Shown: positions 1-8,283, counted from the stretch's first letter. The stretch: DNA of 20,030 nt from Methanomassiliicoccaceae archaeon UBA328 (GCA_002506905.1 DAYM01000009.1:1-20030); one strand, 5' to 3'. Notes: generated from the letters alone by a model not told the origin. Translations and numbers: made by a program.

Positions 1-3
1 GAG

Positions 4-76
4 TGGACTGGGCGAGATTTGAACTCGCGACTTCTTGCTTGCAAAGCAAGCGATCTTCCAGCTGATCTACCAGCCC
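4..76 (-). tRNA. tRNA-Ala, anticodon TGC
   Basis: Read on the minus strand it folds into a standard 73-base cloverleaf: acceptor GGGCTGG/CCAGTCC with one G-T pair, D stem GATC/GATC, anticodon stem CTTGC/GCAAG around loop TTGCAAA (anticodon TGC, alanine), T stem GCGAG/CTCGC with loop TTCAAAT, and discriminator A. The 3' CCA is not encoded (CTC follows), so it must be added by CCA-adding enzyme, as is common in archaea. An AT-rich TATA-like element lies about 25-35 bases upstream. It is divergent from the aro operon. Confidence 0.95.
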
Positions 77-98
77 AACTAGAAACCAGGAGACTGGC

Positions 99-112
99 AA
101 TAAATATATATC
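99..112. promoter_or_regulatory. TATA element between tRNA-Ala and the aro operon
   Basis: An uninterrupted A/T tract (AATAAATATATATC) sits in the 108-base divergent gap. On the minus strand it lies about 25-35 bases before the tRNA-Ala 5' end, the usual archaeal TATA spacing. On the plus strand it would place a start near 130-135 and give aroA' a leader of about 50 bases. It may serve both directions. Assignment is by position and composition only. Confidence 0.5.
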
Positions 113-184
113 TTTCGCAAGAATCGGGTCTAGTATCACGGAATCCGGAGCCCGAATCGAGGCATTCCGGGGAGTTGATAAAAA

Positions 185-976
185 ATGTACGGAAAAAGCA
201 TTAGATTGGAGAGGATCGTGGACAGGAACACAGGCAACTGCGTCATTGTCCCCATGGACCATGGTGTATCGATCGGACCCGTTCAGGGATTGATCGACAT
301 GAAGAAAACAGTAGACGATGTTGCCAACGGCGGCGCGACAGCTGTACTCATGCACAAGGGTCTTATCCGCTTTAGTCACCGTACAAGCGGCCGTGACATA
401 GGACTCATTCTGCACCTGTCCGCATCTACGGACATTGGAGTGACATCCAACAGCAAGACACTCGTCGCCACCGTCGAGGAAGGCCTCAAGGTCGGTGCCG
501 ATGCCGTGTCAGTTCATATAAACGTAGGGGCCGAGACAGAATCGAAGATGCTGTCCGATCTCGGAATGGTCTCACAGCAGTGCACGGACTGGGGAATGCC
601 CCTGGTCGTCATGGCATACCCCCGCGGACCTACCATCAAAGATTCATACGACCCCCAGGTCGTCGCACATGCGGCAAGGGTAGCTACCGAACTCGGCGCA
701 GATATCGTCAAGTGCAGCTACACCGGGGACGTCAGATCGTTCGAAAAAGTGGTTGACGGAGCTCTCGCACCGGTCGTCATCGCAGGCGGCCCCAAGATGA
801 ACTCGGATATGGATATCCTCAACATGGTCTATGATTCGCTTCAGGCCGGAGGACACGGCGTCTCCATCGGACGCAACGTGTTCCAGCACCACGATGTGGA
901 AGCGATGACCAGAGCAATATCGGATATCATCCTCCACGGCGCAACAGCCAAAGAGGCATACGCCCAGCTGGAGTGA
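185..976 (+). CDS. aroA': 2-amino-3,7-dideoxy-D-threo-hept-6-ulosonate (ADH) synthase
   Basis: First enzyme of the archaeal shikimate route that avoids DAHP. By family knowledge it joins L-aspartate semialdehyde with a 6-deoxy-5-ketofructose phosphate donor to give ADH. The 263-residue protein is full length for the family and has the class I aldolase (FbaB/DhnA-like) fold signature. The PMDHG motif is at residues 23-27, with D25 and H26. The Schiff-base lysine is K176 in DIVKCSYTGD, and a glycine-rich phosphate-binding end (GGHGVSIGRN) lies near residue 220. The start at 185 is supported by a purine-rich Shine-Dalgarno sequence (GGGGAGTTGAT) ending 5 bases upstream. The gene opens a six-gene operon, and its stop is 4 bases before the aroB' start. 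A fructose-bisphosphate aldolase is the alternative, but the aro context makes ADH synthase much more likely. Confidence 0.95.
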   Translation: MYGKSIRLERIVDRNTGNCVIVPMDHGVSIGPVQGLIDMKKTVDDVANGGATAVLMHKGLIRFSHRTSGRDIGLILHLSASTDIGVTSNSKTLVATVEEGLKVGADAVSVHINVGAETESKMLSDLGMVSQQCTDWGMPLVVMAYPRGPTIKDSYDPQVVAHAARVATELGADIVKCSYTGDVRSFEKVVDGALAPVVIAGGPKMNSDMDILNMVYDSLQAGGHGVSIGRNVFQHHDVEAMTRAISDIILHGATAKEAYAQLE

Positions 977-980
977 ACAG

Positions 981-1994
981 ATGTCCAAAGAGATCTGGAT
1001 CAAGGCCGACGGCCCCGATGACAGAGAGGACAGGAAGGACCTCGTCATCAATGCATTGGAGTGCGGCATCACAAATGCGATCGTAAGGCCGGAAGACAAG
1101 GATTTCTCCTCTTTCGGAAACGTCAAACTCGTGTACATGGAAAACGGAAAACTTTCCGACGGCTCTATGTACGTAGAGCTCAGAAAACCCGAAGACCAGG
1201 ACAAAGCACTCGCCCTTGCCGGCAAATGCAAAGCCGTCATCCTCGGAACATCCGAATGGACGATCATCCCCCTCGAGAACATGATCGCCAAATTCCACAA
1301 GACGGATACGAAGGTCTTCGCCTGCGCATCCGATGTGGAACAGGCCAAGACATTCCTGACCACCCTCGAAAAAGGTGTGGACGGAGTGGTCGTCACGGTC
1401 GGTTCCGGAGACGAGGTCAGGCCGTTCGCCAACCTTTGCATGGAATCGGCCGATGTGGAACTCACGCCTCTGAAGGTCACAGACATCAGACCCATCGAAA
1501 TGGGAGACAGGGTCTGTGTCGATACGGTCACGATGATGCACCCCGGAGAGGGAATGCTCATCGGTTCCGCAGCATCATGTCTGTTCCTTGTACAGTCAGA
1601 AAGCGAAGACAACGGATACGTCAACGCCAGACCCTTCAGGGTCAATGCCGGTGCCGTACACGCATATGTCCTCGGTCCCGAAGGAAAGACCAGCTACCTT
1701 GCCGAACTCAGGTCCGGCAAGACGATAGTCCTGGTCAATGCAGAAGGAAAGACCAGGCTTTCAAGCGTCGGAAGATGCAAGATCGAACAGAGGCCTCTTC
1801 TTATTCTTGAGGCTACGGACGGAAAAGGAAAGTACACCACGATCCTCCAGAATGCAGAGACAGTCAAACTGGTCGGACCCAAAGGCGCCATCTCCGTTTC
1901 GAAGATCAAGCCCAGGGACGAGGTCTACGCAAGGCTCGAGGACGGCGGACGTCACTTCGGAATGAAGATCGACGAGACCATCACAGAGATATGA
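981..1994 (+). CDS. aroB': 3-dehydroquinate synthase II (archaeal type)
   Basis: Converts ADH to 3-dehydroquinate by NAD-dependent oxidative deamination and cyclisation. It replaces the bacterial AroB, to which it is unrelated. The 337-residue length fits the family. The C-terminal half carries the signature block: GSAASCLFLVQSES near residues 197-210, then ARPFRVNAGAVHAYV, TSYLAELRSGK and a VGRCKIEQRPL motif. The N terminus (KEIWIKADGP) also matches the usual family opening. A Shine-Dalgarno-like TGGAGTGA lies 4 bases before the ATG, inside the end of aroA'. The stop overlaps the aroDE start as ATGA, so translation is probably coupled. Together with aroA' it defines the archaeal entry to the pathway. 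Confidence 0.95.
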   Translation: MSKEIWIKADGPDDREDRKDLVINALECGITNAIVRPEDKDFSSFGNVKLVYMENGKLSDGSMYVELRKPEDQDKALALAGKCKAVILGTSEWTIIPLENMIAKFHKTDTKVFACASDVEQAKTFLTTLEKGVDGVVVTVGSGDEVRPFANLCMESADVELTPLKVTDIRPIEMGDRVCVDTVTMMHPGEGMLIGSAASCLFLVQSESEDNGYVNARPFRVNAGAVHAYVLGPEGKTSYLAELRSGKTIVLVNAEGKTRLSSVGRCKIEQRPLLILEATDGKGKYTTILQNAETVKLVGPKGAISVSKIKPRDEVYARLEDGGRHFGMKIDETITEI

Positions 1995-3307
1995 CCGGCA
2001 GGATCTGCGCATCACTGAGTTCCTACACGGGAAAGGAAGACCTATCCGATACCGACCTTGTAGAGATCAGACTGGACCTTATCGGAAAGGTCCCGGACAT
2101 TCCGGACAAGGAACTGCTGGTAACATTCCGCAACGGCATCGATCTCTCGATCCTGCCGAAGGACTTCAACGGAATGATCGATATCGGAGAGGAACCCCGT
2201 CCGGTCACGGACCTTCGTGTTGTCTCATCGTATCATGATTATGAGGCCACACCGTCCGAGGATCGGATCTTGGAGAAACTGAATTCCATGACCGGAGACA
2301 TACGCAAAGGCGCGTTCTCCGTCAAAGGATTCACCGACCTTCACAACATATACAACGTATCAAAGAGGATCGGCAAACCCCATGTCCTTCTGGGAATGGG
2401 TGAATTCGGGGCCGTTACAAGGATCAGAAAGGACATCCTGAACAACGAGTTCTCGTTCGGATACATCGGAGAGCCCACCGCTCCCGGTCAATTCAGCGTA
2501 AAAGAGATGAAAGAACTCGGCGACGGATGCATAATCACCGGAATAATCGGCGATCCCCTGTCCAAATCCAAATCACCTCAGATGCAGAACGCGGCATTCA
2601 GAAATTGCGGCATACGCGGAACATATCTCAGATTCGAGACCTCCGACCTGGCCCATGCCGCGGATGTCATCAGAGAGTACAATATCCGCGGGACCAACGT
2701 CACGATCCCGCACAAACACAATATCATAGATCAGCTGGACTGTTTGGATAAGGCAGCGGAGAAGGCCGGAGCAGTCAACACCATCGTCAACGACGAAGGC
2801 CATCTGAAAGGATACAACACAGACATCATCGGGATCGAGACCTCTTTGTCAAGAGCGGGATTCGATCCCAAAGGAAAGAGAGCTGTCATCATGGGTTCCG
2901 GCGGGGCCGCCAGAGCGTGCACCTATCTCCTTACGGAGAAGGGCTGCCGTGTGACGATCACCGGAAGGAACGATGCAACAGGAAGGGGGCTGGCCAAAGA
3001 ATTCGGATGCGAATTCAAATCCGGCGGCTCTGTTTCCGTCCAGATGCATGATCTGATAGTGAACTGTACACCTGTCGGAATGTACGGCAATGGAGATTAT
3101 CCGTTGAGACTCGACCATCTGAACAGGGACCATACCGTGTTCGATATGGTATACGGCAAGAATACACCTATATTGTCAAAAGCAATATCCGTGGGCGCTA
3201 AGACCGCGACAGGTGAGGATATGCTTGCCGGCCAGGGAGCAGCATCTTTCGAACTTTGGACCGGCAGGAACGGCCAGTTCGACATAATGAGGAGCGTATT
3301 GCAATGA
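1991..3307 (+). CDS. aroDE: fused 3-dehydroquinate dehydratase / shikimate dehydrogenase
   Basis: A bifunctional protein of 438 residues covering two consecutive steps, dehydroquinate to dehydroshikimate to shikimate. Residues 1 to about 175 are a compact type I dehydratase. It has E25 and R27 in EIRLD, H82 in SYHDY, the Schiff-base lysine K112 in FSVKGF, and the APGQFSVKEM end motif. This domain is shorter than the roughly 220-residue stand-alone enzymes, apparently from loss between the LLVTFR strand and SYHDY. Residues 184-438 are shikimate dehydrogenase: GDPLSKSKSP, catalytic K242 in VTIPHK, NTD at 276-278, the NADP loop GSGGAARA at 302-309, NCTPVGMYG, and the C-terminal MLAGQGAASFELW. 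The usual SPxMHN is SPQMQN here. The gene overlaps aroB' and aroK by 4 bases each (ATGA). Confidence 0.93.
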   Translation: MTGRICASLSSYTGKEDLSDTDLVEIRLDLIGKVPDIPDKELLVTFRNGIDLSILPKDFNGMIDIGEEPRPVTDLRVVSSYHDYEATPSEDRILEKLNSMTGDIRKGAFSVKGFTDLHNIYNVSKRIGKPHVLLGMGEFGAVTRIRKDILNNEFSFGYIGEPTAPGQFSVKEMKELGDGCIITGIIGDPLSKSKSPQMQNAAFRNCGIRGTYLRFETSDLAHAADVIREYNIRGTNVTIPHKHNIIDQLDCLDKAAEKAGAVNTIVNDEGHLKGYNTDIIGIETSLSRAGFDPKGKRAVIMGSGGAARACTYLLTEKGCRVTITGRNDATGRGLAKEFGCEFKSGGSVSVQMHDLIVNCTPVGMYGNGDYPLRLDHLNRDHTVFDMVYGKNTPILSKAISVGAKTATGEDMLAGQGAASFELWTGRNGQFDIMRSVLQ

Positions 3308-4140
3308 CTGGAAAAAGCATCTCACACGGAGCGATCACTGTTATCAATGCCATGCCTGTGGGCATCGGAGCCACCATCGGAGTGGAACTTGAGACCAGGG
3401 CCGAATTCACTCCCGGCGGAGATAAGAGAATAGTGACCATAGTCAATGACCCCGGAGAGGACACGAAAATGGCCGAATACTGCGTTGAAGAAGCGTATAA
3501 GGTCATGAAGAAGGAAGAACCGGCCGGATGGACACTGACCATCGATTCCCAGATCCCTGTTTCCAGAGGACTCAAAAGCTCAAGCTCGGCATGCAACGCA
3601 ATATTGCATGCAGTCTTTGACGAATACAAACACAAGATCGACACTGTGGAACTTGTGAAACACGGTGTCAAATGCGCCAAAAAGGCAAAGGTGACCGTAA
3701 CGGGATCGTTCGACGATGCCTGCGGCTGCGAACTCGGTGGCCTGGTGATAACCAACAACACGGAGAACAAGCTTCTGGTCCACAAGGACATCGAGACGTA
3801 CGATGTGGTCATCTACGTACCCGAACGCAAGATCAGGAAGAACACTCTCGATGTGGAGAACCTCCGCGCACTGGACAACCAGATATGCGCCGCCATAGGA
3901 ATAGCAGACGGATATCCGCTCAATGCCATGACCATGAACGGACGTATCATATCCGAAGCATCTGGCGTAGACAACTCGGTTGCCGAGAAAGCACTTCAGG
4001 ACGGAGCGCTCGGAGCGGGCATGTCCGGATCCGGACCTGCCATCGCCATGGTCTTCAACGAAGGAAGAGGCCAGGCATATATCGACCGCAGCGGTCTCAA
4101 AAATACAATTCTAACCAAAACAAGAGGGATCCAATCATGA
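3304..4140 (+). CDS. aroK: shikimate kinase, archaeal GHMP type
   Basis: Phosphorylates shikimate at O3 with ATP. It belongs to the GHMP kinase superfamily (homoserine/mevalonate kinase fold), not to the bacterial P-loop AroK. The 278-residue protein has the ATP-binding motif PVSRGLKSSSSA at residues 85-96, a TGSFDDACGCELGG block typical of archaeal shikimate kinases, and a third motif GAGMSGSGPA at 237-246. The ATG at 3304 overlaps the aroDE stop (ATGA) and has an AGGAG Shine-Dalgarno sequence 9 bases upstream. The in-frame ATG at 3256 would add 16 residues lying inside aroDE and is unlikely. The gene ends in another ATGA overlap with aroA. Confidence 0.94.
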   Translation: MTGKSISHGAITVINAMPVGIGATIGVELETRAEFTPGGDKRIVTIVNDPGEDTKMAEYCVEEAYKVMKKEEPAGWTLTIDSQIPVSRGLKSSSSACNAILHAVFDEYKHKIDTVELVKHGVKCAKKAKVTVTGSFDDACGCELGGLVITNNTENKLLVHKDIETYDVVIYVPERKIRKNTLDVENLRALDNQICAAIGIADGYPLNAMTMNGRIISEASGVDNSVAEKALQDGALGAGMSGSGPAIAMVFNEGRGQAYIDRSGLKNTILTKTRGIQS

Positions 4141-5417
4141 AAATGACATTCAGGGGCGGCAGCCTTTCCGGAAGTGTTTCCACCCCGCCGTCCAAAAGCC
4201 ACACCCACCGTGCATTCTTCCTTGCCGCAATGGCAAAAGGACACAGCGTCATAGAGAACGTCCTGCTGTCCGAAGACACCAAAGCAACACTCAGAGCATG
4301 CGAAGCGATGGGTGCAAAGGTGACAGTGGGAGAGGGAAGGAACAGTTTCGAAGGCGCAACGGTCACCATAGACGGAGGTGAGCTGCATGCTCCCGAGGAG
4401 ATAATCTATGCAGCCAACTCCGGAACGACCATGCGTCTCATGGCCGGCATCGCATCGATGTTCGACAAAGAGATCACCATCGACGGTGACGCATCCCTCA
4501 GAAAAAGACCGATAAAACCTCTCCTGGATTCGCTGGCCATGGCCGGGGTCAAGGTTGGTTCCGAGGACGGATACCCGCCCATCACGGTCCAGGGACCCAA
4601 CAACGGAGGACATATCGATATAGACGGTTCCGTCAGTTCACAGTTCCTCACGGCCATTCTCATAACTGCACCCATGCTAGAGAATGATACGGAACTCGTT
4701 GCACACGGTGACCTCATTTCGGATCCCTATCTCGACCTTACTCAGGAAATGATGAAGAAGGCAGGAGCCCACAGCAAGAGAAAGAAGAACACATTCACGG
4801 TCAGAGGCGGATCAGGATATCTGCCTTTCAGCTACCATGTCCCGGCCGATTTCTCATCCGCCGCATTCGCCCTTGTCGGCGGAGCGCTCAACGGAGACAA
4901 TGTCACGGTCACCGACATTGATATGACCGATCCTCAGGGAGACCGCCGTATAGTAGATATCCTGAAGACCTGCGGAGCAGACATACACCTCTCCGGCAGC
5001 GACATCACCGTTTCGAAAGGCCAGATCAGGGCACAGACCCTGGACATGGGAAACACTCCCGATCTGTTCCCGATCGTGGCCGTACTTCTGAGCACGGCAA
5101 AAGGAACAAGCACCCTCAAGGGCGCGCCTCAGCTCAGACTCAAGGAAAGCGACCGTATCAAGACCACGGTGACAATGCTCAAGGCCCTCGGTGCAGACAT
5201 CGAAGAGACCGATGACGGTTGCATCATACACGGAAAAGAGAGACTCGCCGGCGGGACCGTGGACAGTTTCAACGATCACAGGATCATGATGTCTGCGGCA
5301 ATTGCATCTATCGTATGCAACAACCCGGTCGTAATAGAGAATGCCGACTGCTACTCCATATCATATCCGGACTTCCCGGAAGACATGAAGAGCATCGGAA
5401 TGAACATTGAAGTGTGA
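4137..5417 (+). CDS. aroA: 3-phosphoshikimate 1-carboxyvinyltransferase (EPSP synthase)
   Basis: Transfers the enolpyruvyl group of phosphoenolpyruvate to shikimate 3-phosphate. The 426-residue length is typical. Expected motifs appear in order: PPSKSHTHR with K20 and R25, NSGTTMR at 94-100, the RKRPIKPL arginine motif, SSQFLTAIL, LKESDR with K336 and R340, NDHR at 379-382, and YPDFPED near the C terminus. The start at 4137 overlaps the aroK stop as ATGA and has a GAGGGATCC Shine-Dalgarno-like stretch upstream. The open frame extends far upstream to 3672, but that part lies in another frame of aroK and is spurious. A second ATG at 4143 is possible. Substitutions at the classical glyphosate-related positions were not assessed. 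Confidence 0.95.
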   Translation: MKMTFRGGSLSGSVSTPPSKSHTHRAFFLAAMAKGHSVIENVLLSEDTKATLRACEAMGAKVTVGEGRNSFEGATVTIDGGELHAPEEIIYAANSGTTMRLMAGIASMFDKEITIDGDASLRKRPIKPLLDSLAMAGVKVGSEDGYPPITVQGPNNGGHIDIDGSVSSQFLTAILITAPMLENDTELVAHGDLISDPYLDLTQEMMKKAGAHSKRKKNTFTVRGGSGYLPFSYHVPADFSSAAFALVGGALNGDNVTVTDIDMTDPQGDRRIVDILKTCGADIHLSGSDITVSKGQIRAQTLDMGNTPDLFPIVAVLLSTAKGTSTLKGAPQLRLKESDRIKTTVTMLKALGADIEETDDGCIIHGKERLAGGTVDSFNDHRIMMSAAIASIVCNNPVVIENADCYSISYPDFPEDMKSIGMNIEV

Positions 5418-5419
5418 AT

Positions 5420-6487
5420 ATGTATCAATTCGGCGAGAAGATCAGATTCGACCTATTCGGAAAGAGTCATGCAGACTGCGTCGGCGGTATCCTTGAAGGA
5501 CTTCCGGCAGGAGTCAGAATCGACGAGACCGAAATAGCGGAAGCAGTGGCACTCAGGAAGCCTGTGGCCAAGATCGGAACGCCCAGGGCCGAAGATGACA
5601 AGGTAGAGATCGTACAGGGACTGACCGACGGAAAGACCGACGGAAATCCTCTCCTTATAATCATTAGGAACAAGAACACGGACGGCTCGAAATATCTCAA
5701 ATTCAGCACGACGCCCAGGCCCGGTCATGCAGATCTGCCGGCACTGGTCAAGTTCCCGGAACATGATATCCGCGGCGGCGGACAGTTCTCCGGAAGGCTT
5801 ACAGTGGCCATTGTCGCCACAGGCAACATCTGCGAACAGTTCAACAGATCATTCGGTATCGAGACCGCGGCATATACATCATCGATCGGAAACATCGAAG
5901 ATAAAGATGACAGAAGCTTCGAAGAGGCCAGAGGATCACGCGTTTACCCCACCAGATCGTGCACGGAAGACCTTGATAAGAAGATGTACGGAGACATTGT
6001 AGCCGCCGGAAACGACGGCGACAGCGTCGGAGGTACGGTGACCTGTATCACTGAGGGGCTCCCCATAGGTTTCGGAGGGATCTGGTTCGATGCATTGGAC
6101 GCACTCATTGCCAAAGCGATGTTCGGAATTCCGGCATGCAAGGGAATAGAATTCGGAAAAGGATTCGGCCTCGGCAGGATGAGGGGATCTCAGAGCAACG
6201 ATCCGTATTATTACGATAACGGGGTCAGGACCAGGACCAACAACATGGGAGGGATCGTCGGAGGCATGAGCGACGGAGCACCTATGGTCTTCCGTACGGT
6301 CTTCAAACCTACTCCATCCATAGCCAAAGAACAGGATACGGTCGATCTGGACAGAAACTGCAATGACAAGGTGGCAGTTACCGGAAGACACGATCCGTGT
6401 ATCGTTCCGAGGGCTGTTATTGTTGTAGAATGCATGACCGCATTGGTCATTGCAGATCAGATAATGAAAGAAAAAGTAATGGAATGA
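5420..6487 (+). CDS. aroC: chorismate synthase
   Basis: Removes phosphate from EPSP to form chorismate, using reduced FMN as cofactor. The protein is 355 residues from the ATG at 5420. A GTG at 5414 would add two residues and give a GTGA overlap with aroA. The ATG is preferred because MYQFG matches the usual family opening (M-x-x-F-G) and a GAAGTGTGA stretch precedes it. Conserved parts include RPGHAD, HDIRGGGQFSGRLT (residues 118-128 cover RGGGQFSGRLT), and the C-terminal GRHDPCIVPRAVIVVE. Two departures stand out. The near-invariant GESHG is GKSHA at 14-18, with H17 kept. The GGRSSARET block of most archaeal enzymes is replaced by GGQFSGRLT, a form I associate with clostridial enzymes. It is the last gene of the operon and convergent with ilvD. 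Confidence 0.93.
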   Translation: MYQFGEKIRFDLFGKSHADCVGGILEGLPAGVRIDETEIAEAVALRKPVAKIGTPRAEDDKVEIVQGLTDGKTDGNPLLIIIRNKNTDGSKYLKFSTTPRPGHADLPALVKFPEHDIRGGGQFSGRLTVAIVATGNICEQFNRSFGIETAAYTSSIGNIEDKDDRSFEEARGSRVYPTRSCTEDLDKKMYGDIVAAGNDGDSVGGTVTCITEGLPIGFGGIWFDALDALIAKAMFGIPACKGIEFGKGFGLGRMRGSQSNDPYYYDNGVRTRTNNMGGIVGGMSDGAPMVFRTVFKPTPSIAKEQDTVDLDRNCNDKVAVTGRHDPCIVPRAVIVVECMTALVIADQIMKEKVME

Positions 6488-6507
6488 ATCCCGCCCTGTG
6501 AGACGGG
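6464..6507 (-). terminator. possible terminator of ilvD
   Basis: After the ilvD stop the minus strand has a weak hairpin (CCCG/CGGG, 6490-6507) followed by a T-rich stretch (TTACTTTTTCTTTC) that lies over the end of aroC. Archaeal terminators are often plain U-rich tracts, so this could end the ilvD transcript. The stem is short and the call is weak. Confidence 0.3.
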
Positions 6508-6519
6508 ACCCACTCCTGT

Positions 6520-8166
6520 TTAATCCAGATAGGCTCCGTTCGCACCGTTTGATACGAGCTTCCTGTATTTCTTCTGAACACCGGTGACCGGACGTTCGAC
6601 GATCTTGACCTTCGCGAGACGGACTTTGATCTCTTCGTCAGAAAGTCTGACATTGAGCTTCCTCTCAGGAATGTCTATGTCGATGATATCTCCGTCCTCG
6701 ACGATCGCGATGGGTCCTTTCTCATATGCTTCGGGCGATACGTGTCCGATAGCTCCTCCTCTGGAAGCTCCGGAGAACCTTCCGTCGGTGATCAGTGCGA
6801 CCGAATCTCCGAGTCCCCTTCCGATGATCAGACTTGTGGGCGAGAGCATCTCGGGCATTCCGGGAGCTCCTTTGGGTCCCTCGTACCTGATAACGACCAC
6901 ATCGCCGGAAACGATCTTTCCAGATACGATGGCTTCCCTTGCCTCATCCTCGGAATTGAATGGCCTGGCCTTTCCGCTGAACTTCATCATCTTGGGGTCG
7001 ACGGCTGCCTGTTTGACGACCGATCCGAGAGGTGCAAGGTTTCCTTTCAGAACTGCGATACCGCCCTGCTTGTGGTAGGGGTTATCGAGAGGCCTGAGGA
7101 CATTCTCGTCCTTGACAACAGCCTCTTTGGCGATCTGTATGATCGAAGTACCGTTGATGGTAGGCCTGTCAACGAGATATTTCTGAAGCCTGTTAAGGAT
7201 AGCGGGAACTCCGCCTGCGTTATCCAGATCCCGGATGGTGAAAGGCCCGGCAGGCCTGAGGCTTGTGATATGGGGGATCTCCCTTGAGATCTCATCGAAT
7301 GTATCGAGTGTGACAGGACATCCGAAATCCTTTGAGATCGCGGGAATGTGAAGTGCAGTGTTCGTAGAACCGCCGATCGCCATGTCCACACAAATGGCAT
7401 TGCGGAATGAATCCTCATTGACGATATCCCTGGGCTTGATGTTCTTCTTTACAAGTTCGACGATACGCTTTCCTGCCTCTCTGGCAAGATCGAGTTTCTT
7501 CTTATCCACTGCCAGCGAGGTTCCGCAGCCGGTTGGGCTCATTCCCAGTGTCTCTGTAAGGCAAGCCATGGTGTTTGCAGTGAAAAGACCTGAACAGCTT
7601 CCCCTTCCCGGACATGAGATGCATTCGACCTCATGAACGCGCTCTTTGTCTGCTTTTCCTGCAGAGTATTCTCCGAGTACTTCGAAAACAGACTGGAGAT
7701 CGTATGATTTGCCATCTTTCTTTCCTGCTTCCATGGCACCGCCGGTGACCATGATGGAAGGCAGATTCATCCTTCCGGCAGCCATGAGCATACCGGGAGT
7801 AACCTTGTCACAGTTAGTGACACCGATCCAGCCGTCAAAAGCATGGCCCAATACCATGACCTCACAACAGTCTGAAATGACCTCTCTTGAGATGAGCGAG
7901 TATCTCATTCCCTCATGTCCCATTGCAATACCGTCGCAGACTGCCGGAACACCGAAGATGAAGGGCTTTCCGCCTGCTTCGATGATACCCTCTTTGACTG
8001 CCTGTACGATCTCATTCAGGTGAATGTGACCCGGAACGATCTCGTTCCATGAATTTGCAATACCGATAAAGGGCTTATCGAAGTCCTCATCAACCAATCC
8101 ATCGGCCCTGAGAAGACTCCTGGCCGGTGCGGCATCCATACCTTTTCTGACTACTTCACTCTTCAT
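6520..8166 (-). CDS. ilvD: dihydroxy-acid dehydratase
   Basis: Dehydrates 2,3-dihydroxy-3-methylbutanoate and its isoleucine-branch homologue, the third common step of valine and isoleucine synthesis. The 548-residue protein has the ILVD/EDD family layout. Iron-sulfur ligands are C119 in TNCDK and C191 in CPGRGSCSG, followed by LFTANTM. GIANSWNEIVPGHIHL lies at residues 35-50. G46 replaces the third cysteine (TPCN) of [2Fe-2S] dehydratases, so this resembles the oxygen-sensitive [4Fe-4S] class typified by E. coli IlvD, as expected in an anaerobe. The ATG at 8166 is preferred over the longer frame starting at 8235, because a GGAG Shine-Dalgarno sequence sits 6 bases upstream and a TATA box lies 37 bases upstream, within the longer version. 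It is a single gene, convergent with aroC. Confidence 0.95.
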   Translation of the reverse strand: MKSEVVRKGMDAAPARSLLRADGLVDEDFDKPFIGIANSWNEIVPGHIHLNEIVQAVKEGIIEAGGKPFIFGVPAVCDGIAMGHEGMRYSLISREVISDCCEVMVLGHAFDGWIGVTNCDKVTPGMLMAAGRMNLPSIMVTGGAMEAGKKDGKSYDLQSVFEVLGEYSAGKADKERVHEVECISCPGRGSCSGLFTANTMACLTETLGMSPTGCGTSLAVDKKKLDLAREAGKRIVELVKKNIKPRDIVNEDSFRNAICVDMAIGGSTNTALHIPAISKDFGCPVTLDTFDEISREIPHITSLRPAGPFTIRDLDNAGGVPAILNRLQKYLVDRPTINGTSIIQIAKEAVVKDENVLRPLDNPYHKQGGIAVLKGNLAPLGSVVKQAAVDPKMMKFSGKARPFNSEDEAREAIVSGKIVSGDVVVIRYEGPKGAPGMPEMLSPTSLIIGRGLGDSVALITDGRFSGASRGGAIGHVSPEAYEKGPIAIVEDGDIIDIDIPERKLNVRLSDEEIKVRLAKVKIVERPVTGVQKKYRKLVSNGANGAYLD

Positions 8167-8198
8167 GTGAATACTCCGTGTATGCGAAAACGAAACAC

Positions 8199-8214
8199 AC
8201 GGTATATAGTTATG
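8199..8214 (-). promoter_or_regulatory. TATA box of ilvD
   Basis: On the minus strand ACTATATACC lies about 40 bases before the ilvD ATG, with a purine-rich AACATA just upstream that could be a BRE. This predicts a leader of roughly 10-20 bases, enough to hold the GGAG ribosome site. Confidence 0.6.
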
Positions 8215-8283
8215 TTTGCAACAGATAATTTTCACAAAGCCTGTTTACATCGGCAGAAAGACCTGTTCGATGAATGATCGGAA

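Noticed and set aside
644..1645. 333-codon minus-strand frame opposite aroA' and aroB'
   Set aside because: Shadow of two conserved genes; it crosses their junction and resembles no known protein.
8167..8235. 23-residue N-terminal extension of IlvD
   Set aside because: It would contain the TATA box and ribosome site, and family members start near the ATG at 8166.
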